Shown here piece by piece: positions 35,601 through 45,875 of a stretch of 64,000 bases of DNA. The position numbers and the translations under genes are program-made. This DNA comes from Diploscapter coronatus (taxonomy: Eukaryota; Nematoda; Chromadorea; Rhabditida; Rhabditidae): positions 86,451,201-86,515,200 of the forward strand of contig OZ038422.1 in assembly GCA_964036155.1 (NCBI GenBank), in the 5' to 3' direction. Every line of letters starts with the position of its first letter. Position 1 is the stretch's first letter. The notes beneath the pieces are model-generated. The model did no database searches. It was not told the origin of the DNA and saw only the letters and a list, made by a program, of their open reading frames with translations.

Positions 35601-38600
35601 CGGAAGCCGCGACGAATGCCGACGTCGATGAGGGCGAGCCCAAAGCCAAGAAGATGAAAAAATCAATTGCCATTCCCACAGCGAAGGTCAATTCATTATT
35701 TTTAAATTTATTTTAGAAAGTTTTTAGTTGGGGAACTAAACCATTGAAATTTGATGATTTTTCTTTGAACTGAAAAATTTTTAAACATAGCTCTCCCAAT
35801 ATACTCAAAGTCGAGAGGATGAAAAGTCGATTATCATTCCCACAGCGAAGATGTTTTTATCTTCTACTTTATTACTTCCTTTATTTTTTGTTTTAATTTA
35901 TCAAACTAATTTCATTTAACTTTCAAGAGATTTGCGAATTTCTGAAATATAGAAAATTTCGGGTTCGGATCAACATTCCGGTCTGCGTAAATTAAAAATT
36001 GCAGGTGGTCGGAATCATAAAACGCAATTGGCGTCCGTACTGTGGAATCCTGATGCCCTCTGCCTTAAAGGGAGCGAGGAGACACCTCTTCTGCCCCACT
36101 GAAAGGGTCATTCCGAGAATCAGAATTGAAACTGAACAGGTAGAATCAGGTCTTAAAATTTGAAAATATTTTTTGCTATTTTAAAGACCAACGCACATCA
36201 CAATCATTGAGCAGCTGGGCTGTCTGAACTGAACTTCGAACTTACTGGAAGTTCAGTTCAGCTCAAATTAAGTTATTCGATTTTTCTTGAACTTCCGACA
36301 GCCCTATTGAGCAGTGCTTTTGTGCTATTTTTATGGAAAAAAATTTTGAAACATAATCGAAAAATAGGATTACTGCAACTATCGTAGCCCTCTTTCAGGC
36401 TGAAATCCTCGCGCATCAAAGGATCGTGGTGTGCATCGACAGGTGGCCGAGGGATAGCAAGTACCCGCTGGGACACTACGTCAAAACTATCGGTGCACTG
36501 GGAGACAGGGACACGGAAAATGAGGTTAGATCTAATTTTTTTGGTCCCTTGTATTCCACACCCACTTTTTTCTTCTTTTTCCCTACCTCCCTCCTACACT
36601 ATCTTCTCAAAAAGTGGGTATGGACACAAAAGCCCTAATTTTTTTAATCGATATAACTTTTTTCGACTCCCAAAATGGTATTTCTAATATGGATAATGCG
36701 GTTTGTTGAAGCGCTTTCTAAGATTCGCTATTTTAGGTCCTCCTGCTTGAACACGACGTCCCACACGCTCCATTTTCTGACGCCGTCATAGATTGCCTCC
36801 CTCCTGAAGATTGGAAACCAGACATGTCAAATGTGATCAGGTATTTTCAATTCTCTATATTTTTGGATTACGGTACTTTTCCAGACAAGACCAATGGAAA
36901 CCCAAAATGACCGGAGTGAGGGTGAATCTGAGAGAGCTCAATATCTGCTCTGTTGACCCTCTCGGCTGCACGGACATCGATGACGCCCTGCATTGCAGAG
37001 AAACGGAGGATGGTTATTTGGAGGTAGGTTTCAGGGTTTTCGAAATCAAAGCATTCGATTGAATACAATCGTGCTTTTTATTGTATCGGTTATATGAAAT
37101 GAAAGTTGTTCATGCATCGAAAAACAGCGAGAAAAGGCGAGAGACGTAGAGGAAATTGCGTACGCTCTCTTTTCATTGTCCCTCGCTGACTCTCCTTTCT
37201 CTGCAACTGTCTCCCTCTTTGCGCATAGCTCATACGCGCATTTCTCGTAAAGCGCTCTTTAACGTTCTTTAACACGTGAATATTCACTTCATTTGACCGA
37301 TACAATCATGCTCCCCATTCGAAAATCTTCTAAAGTAAATATAAAGCCACTTATTTTCTTTCAACAAAAAAGATGGTTTCATATCTTCCATTACTTATTT
37401 GAAATATAATAGAAAATAGGTTTCACTTTTTCCGAAAAGGTCCTTTCTATAATTTCCATCATTGTCAGTTGTTTCGAGGAAATTAGAAAGAAAAAATCCT
37501 ACAAATTCGAGTTATCTTAATTTCCAGTGCGGTGTCCATATCGCAGATGTAACGCATTTCGTGCGGCCCGGAATGGCGATGGACGATGAGGCAGTCATGA
37601 GAAGTACGACGGTCTACCTGTGCGACAGGCGTATCGATATGCTACCTGCTAGACTCAGCAGCAATTTGTGCTCGTTGAGAGGAAATGAGGAGAGGTTAGA
37701 TCTTTAGATCCTCCAGACTTTTGAAATTTCGAAGACTTTCATGTATTCTTTTCATTTAATAGCCGATTTACCTTTATTTTCATGAACAAAACTCGAGAAG
37801 CACTATCCACTATTGAATTGCGAAAAGAAAAAAAGTCTGGTTTAATTTTGAAACTTATTTCTTTCGAGTAGACATGTGTTTTCGAAGATACTACAATTAT
37901 AGTCTATGGTGATGGTTGTATTAGTATAGTGAGGCGTAAAAATGGGTCTAATTCATTTGAAACGTATTTAAGATATAGAATAGAGTTCTTTATTACCGTA
38001 ATCACCAAGCTGCTGCTGGGGGCATTATTCTCAAATGATTTTCTAAAAAGTTCATTTTACCTGAAACATCATTTTCCAGGTACGCGTTTTCCGTGATCTG
38101 GAAGATGACCCGTGAGGCTGAGATCATCGACACGCGATTCCACAAGTCTCTCATCTGTTCCAAAGCAGCACTCACCTACGAGAGGGCACAGGAAATTATT
38201 GATGATCATGGCATGGTGAGAGTTATTTTTAAATAGCATTTTAAACATTTTTATAATACCCTCAAATATAGTTTTTTTAAAGAAAACTAATAATTGTTGC
38301 ACCTTTTGAAATTCGAATGAAATTTTGGACTATGTTTCAAGAAAAAATCGATATAAATGATTCTTTTTCGAAAATTGCTCAACTGTGTCACGCTTCCATC
38401 TTTTCTGGAAGTTCGCTACGCGAATAATGCAGAGTGCACTTTCGTTCTGACTTTACCCCTCCTCTCTTTTCTTTTTCCTTTTCGGCTGGTAAAAGAAAAG
38501 GAGAGGGAAAAGTAAAGCCAGGGCAGAAAAGTGTACTCTGCATTAATCGCGTAGTGAATTTCTTGGAAAGAACGAAAAAGTGCATTTTCACAAAAAAATA

Positions 38601-41499
38601 ATAATATGTTGAATTTTCAGACCGATGAACTAGCCCAATCTCTAAGGCGTCTGAATGATATGTCGAAGCTTCTGAAGCACAAAAGGACGGCCAACGGTGC
38701 TCTGACGCTGGCTTCTTCTGAGGTCACACTTTTGAAAAATATTATTCAGAAAGAAAAAATAATGACCTCCTGTATTTGTCAACGGATAGGGAAGCTAGAG
38801 AGTGTCGAGGATGAGAAGAATGAGAAAAGGGCCATTGACAAATAAAAAGCCAAAAGATCGCTACTTATTCGTGGATTATCAAGTGTTTCAAATTATTTGA
38901 TATGAAATTTGAAGAATTGATAATTCACTTGCCTTTTGGTTTCCTCCAAAATAATATCAATTTTCACTTCGTCCTAAATTATCATGTTTCGAAAGCTTGA
39001 AGATTTATGATTATCAACGCTTTTGGATTTAGGGCTCTTGAAGTTGATCAGATCTGGAATTTTTATTTTTAGATTCGCTTCGAAATGGATTGGGAGACGA
39101 AAACCCCGAAGGGCGTCCAGAACAAGGCGCACATCGACACCCATTCCATGGTCGAAGAATTTATGCTCCTAGCGAATATCTCGGTCGCTGAAAAGGTGAG
39201 AGGGAGGAATTTGAAAAAAAAAAAATCATTATCTACTCGAGGATTCAGCGGATAATTCAAACTAGGATTTATTTCCCGATTTGGGAGTCTTTTGAAACAC
39301 ATTTTAAAAGTATACAAGAATTGAGAAACTTGGAGAATTTATAATGGAAAGCGATGCAATAATTAGTTTTATGATTTTTTTAATCAGGTATTTGAAAATA
39401 TTTGAAACATATTTTAGATTCTTAGCGAGTATCCAGATTGCGCTCTTTTGAGACGACACCCCATTCCAGCTCCAGTCAGTTACAAACCGGTTATTGAGGT
39501 ACACAACGTCTAAATATAACCAATCCGATTTTATTAAAGTCACTTTTTGGAATTCATATACACAATTGTAAGAAATTATAAGATAAAACATTTTCAGGCT
39601 GCCAAAAAACGCGGCTATGAGTTGTCGATCGAGTCAGGCAAAGCGTTGGCAGATTCATTGGACCGAGCCACCGACAAAAGCAATCCGATGGTCAACAGGC
39701 TGTTGCGAATGCTGACGACGAGATGCATGACTCAAGCGCTGTATTTTAGTGCGGGTCGGATTTTAAAAATATAATTTCTGAGATTTGAGCGAGGATATAG
39801 ATTTTTTCGAGTTTATGAACGATTTGGAAACTATCGCCGAAAGTAGCACTGAAGCGTTTATCAATTTTTTTTAGAAACTTATGATAATGAAAAATCGAAA
39901 TACTTGATTTGTCCCTTAGGATCAGGGACAGTAGTTGAAACACATTCATGTTTGAAGTTGATATATTCTTGCGAAATCTATTCTAGTGAGAGTGAAATAC
40001 TATCTTAAATTCAGACGTTAAAACGTTTTCCACCGCAAATATCCTCCCTTATTATGCGATGTGAATTATTCCAGTCAGTGTTGCATTACTATCCTTAATA
40101 ATGGGATGGGGATGATGACTGAATTTTTGTGGTGGAAAACGTCCTAACGTGTCTAAGTTGATTTTCAGGAACCATCCCAGTGGAAAACTACATGCACTTC
40201 GGTCTGGCCACCCCGATCTACACTCATTTCACGTCTCCCATCAGAAGATACGCGGATGTCGTGGTACTATTGCTTAAATTAGTAGATTTCGAGAAAACGT
40301 CTAGTCTTCAACATTTCATTCTCATTTCAGTCGTGTTTGAACTATATGAATACCATTAGAAAATTATTATATACTTCAAAAATTTGTTAAGTTTCATAGA
40401 AAATTTCTCAAACTTAATTTACCATGACGGACCTGATAAAATTTAAATGAGGAAAAATTTGAGGTCCACCGCCTTCTCGCTGCTTCCATTGGAGCCGACG
40501 AAATCCTGTCGGGCCTTCTGAATCAGAACAACGTCAAGAAGCTCAGCGTCAATATGAATTATCGGTATTTTTAAATAAAAAATTATGAGAGCCTTTTAGT
40601 TTCTATCAACTTTGAAGTTGTCATTTTCTAGAAGATAAGATGGGAATTAGAATTAGTCAAATTTTTAAAATATCAAACTAAAGAGAAAAACAACAAAATG
40701 AAAACAAAATTTAAAAGTTCTTTTCATACTTTTATTTATTTAAAATATAAAACTAAGAAACAATAATAAAAATAGGCACAAACAAGCGCAATATGCCGGC
40801 CGAGCCTCAGTCCAGCTCAACGTGCTGACATTCTTCAAGGGTCGAGTCGAAAAAGTCGAAGGATTCATCATGGGTGTGCGCTCGAATGGAATTCAGGTTA
40901 GTTGGGGAAAAATTGCAAATATTTCAATATAAGCTTGTTTTCCTAATGCAATCACGAAATGTACAGATATTATTAGAAATAATAGAATTTCGTAATTTTG
41001 TGAATTCCTTTAAAACATATATTTTCAGATATTCGTCCCGACGTACGGAGTCGAGTCGGTCATTGTGATCAAACCCAGTCCTGACACGGTCATAGATGCT
41101 GAAAATGGATTCGCCAAGGCTGGCAAAACTACCATCAATGAATTGGGTAGGTTCGAAAGTGTTCTAAATATCTCGAGAGAAAGTTCAATTAATCGGATCT
41201 TGCTCCTGTCTATTTTACCGAATCAACGAACATTTCCAATGTTTATTGCTCAGTGATCACGCTTCTCATGTGTGAAACACATATTTTAGACTAAAACTTT
41301 ATGCAATTTTCAGAAACAAAGAATTATCGTTTTGAAAGTCCTTAAAGTTGCGGTATTTTCAGACCGCGTCATTGTTCAAATTCGTCTGGATGAAACGAAC
41401 GTGCAAAGACCGAGAATAAGGTTGGACCTCATCGAACCCTACATCGAGGGCCTGTCCGTCGATTTTGACCTCTCCACCGAACAGGGCATCGGAAAATAA
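32644..41499 (+). CDS. dis-3: DIS3/RRP44 exosome ribonuclease
   Basis: Catalytic subunit of the RNA exosome (3'-5' exoribonuclease plus PIN endonuclease), with about twenty exons over 8.9 kb. Order: N-terminal segment [25 protein letters not shown] with the CR3-like cysteine motif (about 32950); PIN domain (33070-34165, [47 protein letters not shown]); cold-shock domains (34620-36540, including [32 protein letters not shown] and [14 protein letters not shown]); RNB domain (36770-40560) with [20 protein letters not shown] holding the catalytic acidic cluster, [15 protein letters not shown] and [12 protein letters not shown]; and a C-terminal S1 domain ending [10 protein letters not shown] before TAA. 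It is full length by domain content. The exon 1/2 junction near 32735-32938 is not exactly resolved. Introns carry at least six inverted-repeat elements. Confidence 0.96.
33315..33455. repeat. Inverted-repeat element in dis-3 intron
   Basis: About 140 bp with long imperfect arms: gcgcgtttatattccgctca on the left and gagcagagtatgaacgcgc on the right, plus an internal aatagc/gctatt pair. It lies in the intron that splits the PIN domain coding sequence. A single copy is seen here. Confidence 0.75.
34373..34459. repeat. MITE-like element, family C copy 2 (short form)
   Basis: About 87 bp in a dis-3 intron. Ends are agatctagggag and ccctagatct. It keeps the terminal blocks and the ttattttcgtctgacgaaaa block of family C but lacks the central roughly 110 bp of the long copies, so it looks like an internal deletion. 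Confidence 0.75.
35271..35415. repeat. MITE-like element, family B copy 2
   Basis: About 145 bp in a dis-3 intron that begins at 35211. It has attggagagaaagtc at the left and gacgttctctcctactcaat at the right, and it matches copies 1 and 4 along its length (cgcaaattaga, gaatcgcgtagaagagaaac). Confidence 0.85.
36216..36306. repeat. Small hairpin element
   Basis: About 90 bp in a dis-3 intron. Outer inverted pair gggctgtctgaac and gaacttccgacagccc; inner pair ctgaactgaacttc and gaagttcagttcag. Compact and strongly self-complementary. Confidence 0.65.
37079..37307. repeat. MITE-like element, family A copy 3
   Basis: About 229 bp in the dis-3 intron that follows the catalytic-cluster exon. Left attgtatcggttatatgaaa and right tttgaccgatacaat are the clearest inverted ends of the family. 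It contains an extra ctctgcaactgtctccctct insertion relative to copy 2. Confidence 0.85.
38399..38570. repeat. Long-armed hairpin element
   Basis: About 170 bp in a dis-3 intron. The roughly 45-bp arms match after inversion: tacgcgaataatgcagagtg with acttt on the left, and acactctgcattaatcgcgta-like sequence on the right. A purine/pyrimidine-rich loop (cctctcttttctttttcctt, then aaaagaaaaggagagggaaa) is itself self-complementary. Confidence 0.75.
38764..38840. repeat. Decayed repeat shared with 45757-45840
   Basis: The cctcctgtatttg...aacggatagggaa...gagagtgt block here resembles the stretch at 45757-45840. Both are purine-rich, about 80 bp and intronic or intergenic. I could not define ends. 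Confidence 0.4.
40012..40153. repeat. MITE-like element, family D copy 1
   Basis: About 140 bp in a dis-3 intron. Left cagacgttaaaacgttttcc and right ggaaaacgtcctaacgtgtc are inverted repeats. The interior contains tccttaataatgggatgggg, related to the copy at 47093-47232 in the opposite orientation. Confidence 0.85.
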
Positions 41500-41893
41500 A
41501 CCGTACTCTGGGAAAAGACGTTAACTTTTATTTTTATTGATTTTTTAGTCATTTTTTGTTGTTTTTCAATTGTTGTTGATTTTGATGAATTCAAATTTCT
41601 CTTCAAAGAATAGTTTATGTCTGCAATCCACTGCAAATACAGAATACTGAGTCTCTAGGCAATGCGAAATGAAAATAATAGCAAGGAAAGAGATCAAATC
41701 CAATCAGTCTTAATGTCAAAAAGTGACGATGCCATTTCAAAGCACTCAAAATAATACGATAAAAATTAGTAGAAAGTCCGGGGAAAATCAGTAAAGTCCA
41801 AAAATACTAAACGTTAGGGGGGGAAATCAATCGAATTCCGATAAAAATCAGTAAAGTCCGAAAAAAAATTGGACAAGTCCCAGAAAACTCGAT
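41500..41893. other. Convergent intergenic region
   Basis: Between the dis-3 stop (+) and the stop of the Pro/Thr-rich gene (-). Positions 41760-41890 contain several imperfect copies of an aaaaatcagtaaagtccga-like unit about 30-40 bp apart. No gene is seen. Confidence 0.6.
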
Positions 41894-44354
41894 TTAGTCG
41901 GTCACGTCGATCACCATTTCCATTTCACCCTTCAGGCCGGCCTTCACGCTCTGAAAAATAAACAAAAAATGTTTTAAAGAATTCTATTGAAATAGTCCTC
42001 GATTGGGTATTATTCCATTGAGCATGTTAGTCGATACGTTTGAATTATCCCGTGTTTCATTCAAAATATTGCGAGAAAAAACTCACCTCCACAAGCTGGC
42101 TGAAGATGGGTTGCTTGGAGGGGTGGAGGATGAGTCGGAGCACTTCATTGGCCATCTCCTGCACGGGGCCGAAGTCGACACGATCGTTGACCACGATTTC
42201 GAAGAGCTCCTGAACTTCGTTCGATATTTTAATTTTATTAGTAGTTTTGCGACCTTGAAAAATAAGATTTTTAAAAGTGTTCCTTTCAACTTACCGTTTC
42301 CAGCCGATCGTGCCATTCGTGGGTGTGCGCGTCGCGCAGCTCGCGACACGAGCGGAAGATGTACATCAGCATTCTCAGACCCATCAGAACTAAAAGTTGA
42401 AATGTTTAGAAACAAAAAAACATTGAAACATATTTTCTATAGGACATATAGAAAGTCACACAGAATTCAACAGGTTGGCACTTGTGCCTTGCAATACTTC
42501 TGATCGAATATAACGAGAATAATCTTGAAACGAGTGGATTTTTGAAATTCTCACAAACTTATAGGGGTGACCCAGTAAATTTGTAACATTTCTAAGAGTG
42601 AGGCTATTTTTTGCTTTCAAACTAACTGATTTCCGCGCTCATGCCCTCGTCAGTGGCGATGGTAACAAACGCACCGCGAATCGCCAATACCACCTCGAGA
42701 CTATGGAACAGCGAGGGTTTATTCAGGGCCAGGTTCTGAAATTTTTTCGTCTTTTTATTTTCGCAAAATGGCTAAAAAGAATAATTTTAGAAATTTTCAG
42801 TTGAAGTGCCGACTTTTTAACTTATAGATTTTCATTGTTTCTCTATTGAAAAGGATACACGAATAATCTTTTTTGAATTGCAAACTTCTTCTCGCGATCA
42901 CGCCAGAGGAATAAGTTCTCTGGACTTTCATTTGTAAGGCAAAACTATTTGAAGCACATATGATGCAATTTGATGCTTAAAATAGCGTAGCAATAAAAAC
43001 GACAGCTAGCATACACATTTTTGGCACCTAGAAAATTCAAAATAAACAAATTTACCACGAGAGTGTTGATTCGTTTAGTGAATTCCTCGACTTTCGCGTC
43101 GGGAATCTGTCCAGTTATCAGGTAGAGCATGTGGAGGTCGAAAATCTCGTTCTAAAGTATTTTCGACCTCTTTTCAGGAACTTTGATCTCCTTTCAGAAA
43201 TTTTTACCCGAATCTCGTCCGACGTCTTGAATTTGTCCTCCGGTTTGGGCTTGGGTGGTTCAGGAGACCCCAGGCTCAACTTGAACGAGGGCGGCTGGTT
43301 CTGTCTGGAAAAAAGTTGAAAACTTATTTTTGTTCCATTTTATGACATCCCATATGAAAAACGGGCAATAGTAGTCAAGTATTCGAAAAGTTTTATCGGG
43401 AAAATCATTGATATTTCGTGATTTTCCATTTTACGGCATCCCATTTGGAAAATTACAGTAACCATGAAAAGTGTTAAAAATTTCCCAACTATTTCCTCTT
43501 GATTTTGCTATCCTCATTTTCTGATGTCCCACTTTGAAAATCAGAATAATCATCAACAGGTCCTACAAATTTTCGAAATAATAAAATCGATATTTTTTAT
43601 TCATTTTTGTGTGCTTATTCTATTGGTCTTTACCGAGCAATGGCAGTGGAGTTGGATCTGACGGGTGACTTGGTGCCCATGCGTGGGGGCGTCTTTGCGC
43701 GAGGCGGAGTGTGCGCCGTCAAATTCCGCGTCGGCGTCCGCGGGGGCGTTTTCGGAGGCGACACAGCCCGCATACGCGCTGAAAATCCTCTCTTTGGCTT
43801 TATCGATTTTTTCGTCTTATGACTGTTTTAATTCCCTTGCAATTTTTCATGTGTTTTTAGAAAAACGGATTTCATCAGGTTTTTTTTTTAATTATCAGAG
43901 CGGATATTAACATGCCATATTTTTAAATATGCTTCAGAAAAATCTGTAGTTTAATTAAATTTCTCATCATTACTATCAAAATAGCAACATTATTTATAAA
44001 CAAATTTTAATCGTTTTTAAAAATCCCTTACGAGGCGATTTGAGGAAGTACTTATCGTCGTCGTCGGCCTTGAGATTCCCAACGACATTGCCGTGGGTCG
44101 GCTTGACGTCGGCGAAGATGTCAGCCAGCGTTTTGGGCGGAGGGCGTTTCGTAGCCGGCTCCGAATTCTCGTCCTTCACCTAAAATATTATAACGAATTT
44201 TTGATTGAGAACATTTTTGGGGGAAGCATTTTAAAAATCTGAAAAACGGGTATTTTGGGAATAACCTATCCCCCACCTCCTCGTCGAGAGTATAGTTGGG
44301 GGTCGGAATGGGGATGAACTGACCGGCCCTGCGACGGCCGAACCCTCTTCTCAT
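41894..44354 (-). CDS. Pro/Thr-rich protein with helical C-terminal domain
   Basis: About 315 residues from roughly nine exons; I do not recognise the family with confidence. Exon 1 (44277-44354) starts MRRGFGRRRAGQFIPIP. Exon 2 (44032-44179) contains PPPKTLADIFADVKPT. Exon 3 (43634-43778) is a dense run of TPPR/SPPK/SPVR sites (AVSPPKTPPRTPTRN, AHTPPRAKTPPR), which fit proline-directed kinase sites. Exon 4 is 43208-43304. Then comes an all-helical domain: FDLHMLYLITGQIPDAKVEE (about 43060-43153), NLALNKPSLFHSLEVVLAIR (about 42640-42735), LMGLRMLMYIFRSCRELRD (about 42298-42388), ELFEIVVNDRVDFGPVQEM (about 42087-42211), and a tail SVKAGLKGEMEMVIDVTD. The helical part is reminiscent of HEAT/MIF4G-type repeats, possibly a translation- or RNA-related factor, but that is a guess. 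It is downstream of the POU gene on the same strand but 1.5 kb away, so an operon is unlikely. Confidence 0.7.
43340..43560. repeat. Three tandem imperfect ~90-bp repeats in an intron
   Basis: The unit is marked by cattttatgacatcccatatg, cattttacggcatcccattt and cattttctgatgtcccactt, at about 43335, 43430 and 43518. It lies within the intron between exons 3 and 4 of the Pro/Thr-rich gene. This looks like a short tandem duplication series that has diverged. Confidence 0.65.
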
Positions 44355-45875
44355 GGTGGGCTGAAAATGGAAAATTTGGGAGAAAAATCGATAACTCGGA
44401 AAACAAACAAAAAATTCATCAGCTCGTTGAACATTGGCATTTGTTAATGAAGATTGCAAAATTTGAGAAGCAAATGATTTCTGGAAGAAAGATAGAAGAC
44501 TCATTGAAGAGTAGTTTTTGAAAAATGAATACAAATCGATAATCCCGATAAAAAACAACAATTTATTATCACCGACATGATACGAATAACGAACGAGATA
44601 AACGCCGATCGAAAATCGACGACAACAACCCGCATTACGGATAAATCGAGCGCACGTATCGATTTTTGGCGGACTTTGGCTTTAAAAATTATTATTATGC
44701 CAAAATTCGCCAAATTTCGATAACATGCTCGAAAAACACCATGAAGTAAAAAATCATCGGGAGGGGAAAAATACTGGAATCTTGAAATCGGGACATGGCA
44801 ACGGAAAAGTCAATCAAATCGATTTTCAGCCGACGCGATTCGCCCAGAGAACGCTTAAAATGCGACTGAAAATCGATTTTCCAATAGAAATCTTGTTAAA
44901 AATCAATCCTGAGTAAAGTTAAAGTTATTTTTTGTAAAGAATAATCATGAAGTTTCGAATAAATAATCTAAATAGATAGAATTTCAGATATCACAAATTT
45001 AAAGTCTATTAAAACCGAGATTTTCTGGAATCAAATAAATAGAGTTTCTAGATTAAAAGAAGGTTATCAATCGAAAATAACAAAATATGATCAAGTTAAA
45101 GAACAAATAAATAAGAAAATAAGGCTCATAGTAAAATCCGCTCACACCGCGATTCCCCGCTAACAGCCTCCATTTCTCTGGCGCTCTAGCCTTTTCACTC
45201 GGTGTTTACGCCTTTTTACAATTGTGCCCATAAATTTCCCTTCATTTTCGAATTTTCTTTATTTTTTCCCGAATTTCGGATAATTTGACTAATTTCTAAT
45301 CTTTCTCATGCTTCGATTTCATCCCTACCCAAAATTTTGCAATGCTGCTTGTAACTTGAAATATTCCCAATTTCGTGCATTTTCAAGAAAACAGCCATGA
45401 AAGCCATTAATTTCATTCACACTGGTTAATTTTTGAATGAAATGCACAAAATTGTGCCGAAAATGAGGATAATTACGAAAAAAATTAGAACGAAATCGAG
45501 AAAGAATTCAAAAATGAGCTCGTCGTATGACGTTTATCCGCAAAATAAACGCTCACAACGTAAATGCCCTCCGTCTGGGCCAACTCTGCGTCCCTGCCCC
45601 TTCAACACTACGCTCCTTTCCTTGACTGTTAGCGGGGAAACGCGGTGCTCAATATGAAAAATGAAACTCTGTATCGATATTTAGTAAACATTATAAATAA
45701 GCTTTAAACTGAGTGAATTTTAAAATGAGCCAAAGATATGAGAAATCGACAATATCTTGGCTTCCTGTATTTACGGACGGATAGGGAGGGTAGGGAGTGT
45801 AGGAAAGCGGGGGGAATAAGAGAAATGGCCGTCTGTGCATCTAAGAAGCCGAATATTTCAGAAAAAAGAAAAATC
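44355..45875. other. Intergenic region downstream of the POU gene
   Basis: Upstream of the Pro/Thr-rich gene and downstream of the POU gene. The main content is the 511-bp inverted-repeat element at 45141-45651 and a decayed repeat at about 45757-45840. Reverse ORFs at 44121-44561 and 44501-44713 mix real exon 1 with non-coding sequence and are not separate genes. Confidence 0.55.
45141..45651. repeat. 511-bp terminal-inverted-repeat element
   Basis: Ends form a 25-bp-class inverted pair: caccgcgattccccgctaac on the left and gttagcggggaaacgcggtg on the right, one mismatch region in the middle. GC-rich termini contrast with the AT-rich body. The interior has no recognisable transposase; the ORF at 45433-45657 runs across the right end. 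A single copy is seen here. Confidence 0.75.
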
